Assembly: GCA_030152425.1 (NCBI GenBank)
Contig: JASLJP010000135.1
Location: 1-11,506, forward strand
Length of the DNA: 11,506 nt
Reading direction: 5' to 3'
Source of the DNA: Aquirhabdus sp.
GTDB lineage: Bacteria; Pseudomonadota; Gammaproteobacteria; Pseudomonadales; Moraxellaceae
Shown here: one piece after another, positions 7,113-11,506 of the stretch
Numbering within the stretch: position 1 is the stretch's first letter
How the letters are laid out: each line of letters begins with the position of its first letter
Program-made: the position numbers and the translations under genes
The notes under the pieces: model-generated
Seen by the model: only the letters and a program-made list of their open reading frames with translations
What the model was told of the DNA's origin: nothing
The model's database searches: none

Positions 7113-8126
7113 ATGTTATATGCGTTGACTCGACCTGTACTGTTCGCCCTCGACCCCGAACATGCTCATTATGCAACTTTGGGTTCGATCGCATGTGCTA
7201 GTCGCCTCGGTGTCTTGCCAGTCCTCTTTCCTAAAATCAGCAATCCTGTGCGCTGCATGGGACTCACCTTTGACAACCCGGTTGGCCTAGCCGCAGGCTT
7301 GGACAAAAATGGTGAGTACATTGATGCCTTAGCCAGTCTCGGCTTTGGATCGATTGAGATCGGTACCATCACCCCGCGTGCCCAAGTTGGCAATCCGAAG
7401 CCCCGTTTATTCCGTTTGCCAAAGGCCGACGCGATTATTAACCGTATGGGTTTTAATAATCATGGTGTGGATGCGCTGGTCGCCAATGTCGAAAAGGCTA
7501 AATTTGACGGCATACTCGGCATTAATATCGGTAAAAATTTTGATACGCCAGTGGAACGCGCCGCAGACGACTATTTGATTTGCATGAATAAGGTCTATGC
7601 CCATGCATCATATATCACGGTAAATATCTCATCGCCCAATACCCAAGGTCTACGCTCACTGCAAAGTGGCGATGCCTTGACCGAACTATTAGACGTCCTC
7701 AAAAACCGCCAATCCCAACTCAGTAGTCAGCATGGCCGCTATGTGCCGCTGGTACTGAAAGTCGCGCCGGACTTAGAGCCTGCCGACGTGGCCTTTATTA
7801 GTCAGCAGTTGCTGCGTTTTGAAATTGATGGCCTGATTACCACCAATACGACCTTGTCGCGTGTCGGCGTTGAAGCATTGCCGCATGGTGCAGAGACCGG
7901 CGGGCTATCCGGCCGCCCAGTGTTTGCCAAAAGCACTGCGATCCTGTCCGAATTTGCGACGCAGTTAGCAGGCAAAATCCCGCTGATCGGCGTCGGTGGC
8001 ATCTGTGCAGGGGATGATGCGAAAGCCAAACTCAATGCCGGTGCCAGTCTGGTACAGATTTACAGTGGCTTGATTTACCGCGGCCCTGACCTCATTAATG
8101 AATGCGTACGGGCAGTGCGCGGATGA
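7113..8126 (+). CDS. pyrD: dihydroorotate dehydrogenase (quinone), class 2
   Basis: PyrD oxidises dihydroorotate to orotate and passes electrons through FMN to membrane quinone, the fourth step of pyrimidine synthesis. The 337-residue length and the N-terminal helical extension (MLYALTRPVLFALDPEHAH), which docks on the inner membrane, mark the class 2 enzyme. Visible motifs are VGLAAGLDKNG (57-67), RMGFNNHG (111-118), NISSPNTQGLR (171-181) with the catalytic-base Ser174, TTNTT (243-247), GGLSGRP (263-269) and the FMN-phosphate loop GVGGI (293-297). The ATG at 7113 aligns with the start of E. coli PyrD. A TTG at 7107 would add two residues and is less likely. No strong ribosome binding site is seen. 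The stop overlaps the cvpA start (ATGA), so the genes are coupled. Confidence 0.97.
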   Translation: MLYALTRPVLFALDPEHAHYATLGSIACASRLGVLPVLFPKISNPVRCMGLTFDNPVGLAAGLDKNGEYIDALASLGFGSIEIGTITPRAQVGNPKPRLFRLPKADAIINRMGFNNHGVDALVANVEKAKFDGILGINIGKNFDTPVERAADDYLICMNKVYAHASYITVNISSPNTQGLRSLQSGDALTELLDVLKNRQSQLSSQHGRYVPLVLKVAPDLEPADVAFISQQLLRFEIDGLITTNTTLSRVGVEALPHGAETGGLSGRPVFAKSTAILSEFATQLAGKIPLIGVGGICAGDDAKAKLNAGASLVQIYSGLIYRGPDLINECVRAVRG

Positions 8127-8761
8127 GTGGAATAGCCGGCTTAGATATCGCCATTGCGCTGATTGTGTTGTGGAGTCTCTATCGTGGCTTTAAGGTCGGG
8201 TTGATCGAGTCCCTGGTCGGCCTCGTTGGCTGGTTTGCGACCCTGTATATGGGCACTCATTTTGCGCGCAGCATGGGCGGTGCGTTTGCAGGGGTGGTCA
8301 AAGACCCGGTACTGCAGACGGCGCTGGCATTTTTAGTGATTGTGTTACTGATGCTGATGATCGTATGGGGCTTTAGCATGTTGCTCAAGTCACTGATCAA
8401 TGCTTTGGCGCTGACACCGATCGAAAAGCTTGCTGGCGGGGTGTTTGGTGCGGCACGCGGCGTGTTGATCGTGCTGGTCATTATGAGCTTGATCGGCTCA
8501 TGGGCGAGTAAAGAAGCCTGGTGGCAAAAATCCGTGCTGGCACAGTCGCTGACACCGTATGCACCACTGGCACTGATGGTGGGCAAAGATCTTGCGACAA
8601 CCGCATGGGATGAGCTACTGCCGCCCCAGCATGAAAAAGCCAAGCAAGAAACCAAGCTTGAGGCTAAGTTGGATAGCAATCACCGTGTAACTGACGGGCA
8701 TGATGCCAATGGCACGCCTGCGACACGCGCAATCCACTCAAAGTCTACGACGACTGAATAG
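8123..8761 (+). CDS. cvpA: CvpA family inner-membrane protein
   Basis: The 212-residue product has four predicted membrane helices (about 6-20, 28-44, 64-90 and 104-127) and the family signature near its N-terminus, LDIAIALIVLWSLYRGFKVG. CvpA is needed for colicin V production in E. coli and has been linked to envelope stress. Its biochemical role is unsettled, but it is very often encoded directly before purF, as here. The hydrophilic tail (about 165-212), rich in Lys, Glu, Thr and Ser, is longer than the core family domain requires. The start at 8123 is chosen because it overlaps the pyrD stop as ATGA and gives the usual N-terminus; an in-frame ATG at 8102 would lie deep inside pyrD. Confidence 0.92.
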   Translation: MSGIAGLDIAIALIVLWSLYRGFKVGLIESLVGLVGWFATLYMGTHFARSMGGAFAGVVKDPVLQTALAFLVIVLLMLMIVWGFSMLLKSLINALALTPIEKLAGGVFGAARGVLIVLVIMSLIGSWASKEAWWQKSVLAQSLTPYAPLALMVGKDLATTAWDELLPPQHEKAKQETKLEAKLDSNHRVTDGHDANGTPATRAIHSKSTTTE

Positions 8762-8870
8762 CCGTCTGATTGTGTGCTGTAACACGTGTGTCACTGCTTC
8801 TTCAGTGCGCAGGTGAGGTAGACGACAGTTTTATTTTTATTCATTGATCCCAGCTCTGTGCGAGGTTGTT

Positions 8871-10412
8871 ATGTGTGGAATCGTAGGCATTGCCGCTCAA
8901 ACGCCAGTTAACCAAATGCTCTATGACGCCCTGACGATGTTGCAACATCGTGGACAGGATGCAGCAGGTATCGTGACGTTTCAGGATGGTCGTTTGTTCC
9001 TGCGTAAAGAAAATGGCATGGTGCGGGATGTGTTTCATACCCGTCATATGCGCCGTCTGGTCGGTAATTTCGGCATGGGCCATGTGCGCTATCCCACTGC
9101 AGGGTCGAGCAGCTCCGCTGAAGCGCAACCGTTTTATGTCAACTCTCCTTACGGGATCACGCTGGCACATAACGGTAATCTGACCAACGCTGACAAGATC
9201 GCAGCGACCCTGTTTCGCTCTGATCTGCGTCACATCAACACTGACTCCGACTCCGAAGTATTGCTCAACGTGTTTGCCCATGAGCTGCAAGCGCTGGGTA
9301 AAGAAAATCCGAATGAAAACGATATTTTTGATGCTGTCAGCAAAGTCTATACTCGCTGCGAAGGTGGCTATGCCGCAATCGCCATGGTGACTGGCTACGG
9401 CCTGCTGGGCTTCCGTGACCCGAATGGCATTCGCCCCTTGATCTACGGTGAGCGTCTGGCGGACAATGGTAAAAAAGAATATATCTTGGCTTCTGAATCG
9501 GTCGCAATTACCGCGCTGGGCTTCCATGTCGTCCGTGACATCAAGCCGGGTGAGGCGATTTATATCAATTCAGACAGCGAAATCTTTACCAAGATCTGCG
9601 CCAAAAATCCGGTCTATAACCCGTGTATCTTTGAATACGTCTATTTTGCCCGTCCAGACTCCACCATTGATGGCATCTCGGTCTACAAGTCCCGGATGCG
9701 TATGGGTGAAAAACTGGCGCACAAGATCCTGCGCGAGTGGGGTGAAGATCACAACATCGACGTGGTAATCCCAATCCCAGAGACCAGTCGTACTGCTGCA
9801 CTTGAGCTAGCATCACTGCTGGGCGTCAAATACCGCGAAGGCTTTATGAAGAACCGCTATATCGGCCGCACCTTCATCATGCCGGGTCAAAGCCAACGTA
9901 AAAAATCGGTACGTCAAAAGCTCAATCCAGTTGAGCTGGAGTTTAAAGGCAAGAATGTGTTGCTGGTCGACGACTCCATCGTGCGCGGTACCACTTGCCA
10001 AGAAATCATTCAAATGGCACGAGATGCCGGCGCACTGCAAGTGTATTTCGCTTCAGCCGCACCTCCGGTTAAGTTTCCCAATGTCTATGGTATCGATATG
10101 CCAGCCAAGAGCGAGTTGATCGCTTCGGGCCATACTGTCGAAGAAGTGCGCAATATCATTGGGGCTGACCGACTGATCTATCAAGATTTACATGATTTGA
10201 TCGATGCAGCCCGTGAAGGTAATCCTGAGATTGAGCGCTTTGATTGCTCCGTATTTGACGGTGGTTATGTCACCGGTGGAATCGACGAATCATACCTGAA
10301 TAAACTGGAAGGCCGTCGTAATGACCAAGCCAAGAAAGACAGCAAGGGTGGCAATGTCGAAGTGATCGATGATACCTCGGTCGATATGACTGGGGTCAAA
10401 GAAGAAGCCTAA
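8871..10412 (+). CDS. purF: amidophosphoribosyltransferase
   Basis: PurF transfers the amide of glutamine to PRPP to make phosphoribosylamine, the committed step of purine synthesis, in the cytoplasm. The 513-residue protein starts MCGIVGI, so Cys2 becomes the N-terminal nucleophile of the glutaminase domain once Met is removed. There is no propeptide, as in E. coli. The glutaminase domain shows LQHRGQDAAG (24-33), GHVRYPTAG (70-78) and HNGNL (100-104). The phosphoribosyltransferase domain shows PIPETSRTAA (301-310) and the PRPP loop VLLVDDSIVRGTT (363-375). The ATG at 8871 is certain: a GAGG sits 5 bases upstream and the reactive cysteine must be residue 2. Earlier in-frame codons are not used. 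The 109-base gap after cvpA shows no good promoter, so purF is probably read with pyrD-cvpA. A strong terminator follows. Confidence 0.98.
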   Translation: MCGIVGIAAQTPVNQMLYDALTMLQHRGQDAAGIVTFQDGRLFLRKENGMVRDVFHTRHMRRLVGNFGMGHVRYPTAGSSSSAEAQPFYVNSPYGITLAHNGNLTNADKIAATLFRSDLRHINTDSDSEVLLNVFAHELQALGKENPNENDIFDAVSKVYTRCEGGYAAIAMVTGYGLLGFRDPNGIRPLIYGERLADNGKKEYILASESVAITALGFHVVRDIKPGEAIYINSDSEIFTKICAKNPVYNPCIFEYVYFARPDSTIDGISVYKSRMRMGEKLAHKILREWGEDHNIDVVIPIPETSRTAALELASLLGVKYREGFMKNRYIGRTFIMPGQSQRKKSVRQKLNPVELEFKGKNVLLVDDSIVRGTTCQEIIQMARDAGALQVYFASAAPPVKFPNVYGIDMPAKSELIASGHTVEEVRNIIGADRLIYQDLHDLIDAAREGNPEIERFDCSVFDGGYVTGGIDESYLNKLEGRRNDQAKKDSKGGNVEVIDDTSVDMTGVKEEA

Positions 10413-10433
10413 GCTTTTTTAAACCCGTTCGCA

Positions 10434-10470
10434 AAAAAGGGGCGCATCAGATATGGATGTGCCCCTTTTT
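10434..10470. terminator. bidirectional Rho-independent terminator between purF and the DUF2238 gene
   Basis: Bases 10434-10448 pair with 10456-10470 over 15 bp with one G-U pair (core GGGGC/GCCCC), around a 7-base loop (AGATATG). The stem is closed by five A facing five T. The T run serves purF on the plus strand, 22 bases after its stop. The A run (10433-10438) becomes a U run for the converging minus-strand gene. Confidence 0.93.
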
Positions 10471-10509
10471 ATATCGATTAGAGGTTGTGTTATTCTCACT
10501 ACACACGGC

Positions 10510-11193
10510 TTATTTTACCGTATATAAACGCGTCACGACCGATGTCGCCCAAGCCATCATAGCACCCAGTGTGGCGATCGCCATGTCTTTATGTGCATCC
10601 CACATATCACCTTGTTGTCCGTTGTATTTTTCTGCTTCAGTAGGCGCCATATCGATGGCGATTACCCATTCGATTAGCTCGTAGAACACGCTAGAAGCCA
10701 TCACAAACTGAATCACCAACAAGGCCAACTGACCGCGGCGGGCATTGGGCAGCCAAACGCTGAATGCATCATAAATCAGCTTATACAGCAGCAGCCCATA
10801 ACTTAGATGTACCAAGCGATCGTACATATTTCGCGTCCAGCCAAACTGCGCATTGAGGTCGACATGTAACCATTGCTTGCTCCATTCATTGTACGGCACG
10901 AACGAATAGAGGTAGTGCGCACCGAGCACATGCACGAGCAGAAAAATGATCGCCAAGGCAAAGCCGCCTCGACTGATATAGCCGCGATAGGCCAGAAACA
11001 AGAGCAGGATGACGCCCAGCACGGTGCCAAGCTGGTGAAGCAAATAAGATGGCATTTCTAAGGGATTGATACTGGCAATGAGACAGGCCACCCCCAAACC
11101 AGCCAGCCAAAGCCAATGAAAGCGGTTTGGCTTCTCAAACGATGGCTTGAATGGATGTTTGGCGCGGGCTTTAAAATTAATAATATTACTCAT
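10510..11193 (-). CDS. DUF2238 (YjdF-like) inner-membrane protein
   Basis: The 227-residue product has a basic cytoplasmic N-terminus and about six predicted membrane helices. Family-typical motifs are YDRLVHLSYGLLLY (about 123-136), FYELIEWVIA in the fifth helix, and GQQGDMWDAHKDMAIATLGA near the C-terminus, whose conserved Asp, Gln, Glu and His residues suggest a functional site of unknown chemistry. The start is supported by AGGA 6 bases upstream of the ATG on the minus strand. The gene lies downstream of purB on the same strand but behind purB's strong terminator, in an AT-rich 53-base stretch that may hold its own promoter. It converges on purF and shares that gene's bidirectional terminator. 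No function is established for the family as far as I know. Confidence 0.85.
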   Translation of the reverse strand: MSNIINFKARAKHPFKPSFEKPNRFHWLWLAGLGVACLIASINPLEMPSYLLHQLGTVLGVILLLFLAYRGYISRGGFALAIIFLLVHVLGAHYLYSFVPYNEWSKQWLHVDLNAQFGWTRNMYDRLVHLSYGLLLYKLIYDAFSVWLPNARRGQLALLVIQFVMASSVFYELIEWVIAIDMAPTEAEKYNGQQGDMWDAHKDMAIATLGAMMAWATSVVTRLYTVK

Positions 11194-11246
11194 GCAGCAT
11201 CCTGGCTTTCTAAAGAGTTTTGTTTATTCTTAATTTTTTATATGAA

Positions 11247-11287
11247 AAAAGCGTCTCGTGCAAGTAAAGCTGGCACGAGACGCTTTT
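11247..11287 (-). terminator. Rho-independent terminator of purB
   Basis: A perfect 15-bp inverted repeat pairs 11247-11261 with 11273-11287 (core GCGTCTCGTGC/GCACGAGACGC) around an 11-base loop. On the minus strand it is followed by a run of six U (A 11245-11250) and begins 31 bases after the purB stop. T residues on the other side could also stop plus-strand transcripts. Confidence 0.95.
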
Positions 11288-11317
11288 CTTTTTGTATCAG
11301 ACGCGTCGCTTAATATC

Positions 11318-11506
11318 TTATTTCAGCTTTGCCAGCAGTTCAGGCAGTGCTTTGGCTTGTGCTGCAGCATTACCGGTATAGGTCGCCGGGGTCATCACGG
11401 CCAGACGCGCACGGTCAGCTTCAGGGACGGCGTGCAGTTCATTGCCGGCGATAAAGTCGAGCATCATTTGGCGAGTCATGGCTTGGCCACGGGTCAACGC
11501 TTTGAG
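11318..11506 (-). CDS. purB: adenylosuccinate lyase, C-terminal part (partial)
   Basis: The last 62 codons and stop (TAA at 11318-11320) of a minus-strand gene that continues past the window. The readable tail begins LKALTRGQAMTRQMMLDFI, continues with a short loop and then ARLAVMTPATYTGNAAA, and ends LLAKLK. This matches the C-terminal helix region of E. coli-type PurB, which has LKELTRG and MTPANYIG at the same places. PurB cleaves SAICAR to AICAR and adenylosuccinate to AMP, two later steps of purine synthesis. The catalytic residues lie outside the window. Its own terminator follows. The identification rests on this tail alone but the motif order fits well. Confidence 0.88.
   Translation of the reverse strand, partial: LKALTRGQAMTRQMMLDFIAGNELHAVPEADRARLAVMTPATYTGNAAAQAKALPELLAKLK

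Noticed and set aside
8102..8122. Earlier cvpA start inside pyrD
   Set aside because: It adds seven residues not typical of CvpA, while the ATGA overlap at 8123 gives the usual family N-terminus.
8257..8679. A 140-codon open frame antisense to cvpA
   Set aside because: It mirrors the hydrophobic codons of cvpA and has no domain or ribosome binding site.
8841..9527. A 228-codon open frame antisense to the start of purF
   Set aside because: It lies wholly opposite highly conserved purF coding sequence, shows no recognisable domain and has no supporting start context. Long antisense frames are common opposite such codon usage.
11194..11244. Promoter for the DUF2238 gene in the AT-rich stretch after the purB terminator
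   Set aside because: Several AT-rich hexamers fit loosely but no pair of -35 and -10 elements at proper spacing stands out, so no site is called.

Overview
The window reads as ordinary chromosomal DNA of a gammaproteobacterium, most likely in the order Pseudomonadales. The Moraxellaceae (the Acinetobacter family) are my best guess, from the dense bacterial gene layout, the pyrD-cvpA-purF order, a DUF2339/DUF3999 membrane pair and a purB of proteobacterial type. Base composition is about half G+C by eye, higher than typical Acinetobacter, so the genus is left open. I see no phage genes, insertion sequences, CRISPR arrays, tRNAs or rRNAs.

Layout. Bases 41-793 (+) encode a DJ-1/PfpI-superfamily protein, perhaps overlapping the tail of an upstream gene by ATGA. 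Bases 936-1469 (+) encode a small lipoprotein of unknown function. It converges, with a 2-base gap, on a minus-strand EamA/DMT transporter gene (1472-2484) that is split in two by a perfect 50-bp tandem duplication (1976-2075). After a divergent promoter region come two overlapping plus-strand genes, a 956-residue polytopic DUF2339 protein (2665-5535) and a secreted, C-terminally anchored DUF3999 protein (5528-6904). A likely promoter at 7075-7080 then precedes pyrD (7113-8126), cvpA (8123-8761, ATGA overlap) and purF (8871-10412), which ends at a strong hairpin terminator. The opposite strand carries a DUF2238/YjdF-like membrane protein (10510-11193), a perfect 15-bp terminator hairpin (11247-11287) and the 3' end of purB (11318 to the window edge).

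How the genes work together. pyrD, cvpA and purF link a pyrimidine step (dihydroorotate oxidation) to the committed step of purine synthesis. purB acts later in the same purine pathway. The DUF2339/DUF3999 pair probably forms an envelope complex of unknown role. The other genes look like independent housekeeping or accessory functions.

The clearest anomaly is the 50-bp duplication. Removing one copy restores a 320-codon EamA gene. With both copies, the reading frame breaks almost exactly between the two EamA repeats, and the new stop codon overlaps a possible restart codon. It may be a recent inactivating mutation, a reversible switch, a split into two half-transporters, or an assembly error. 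I found no convincing undescribed multi-gene system.
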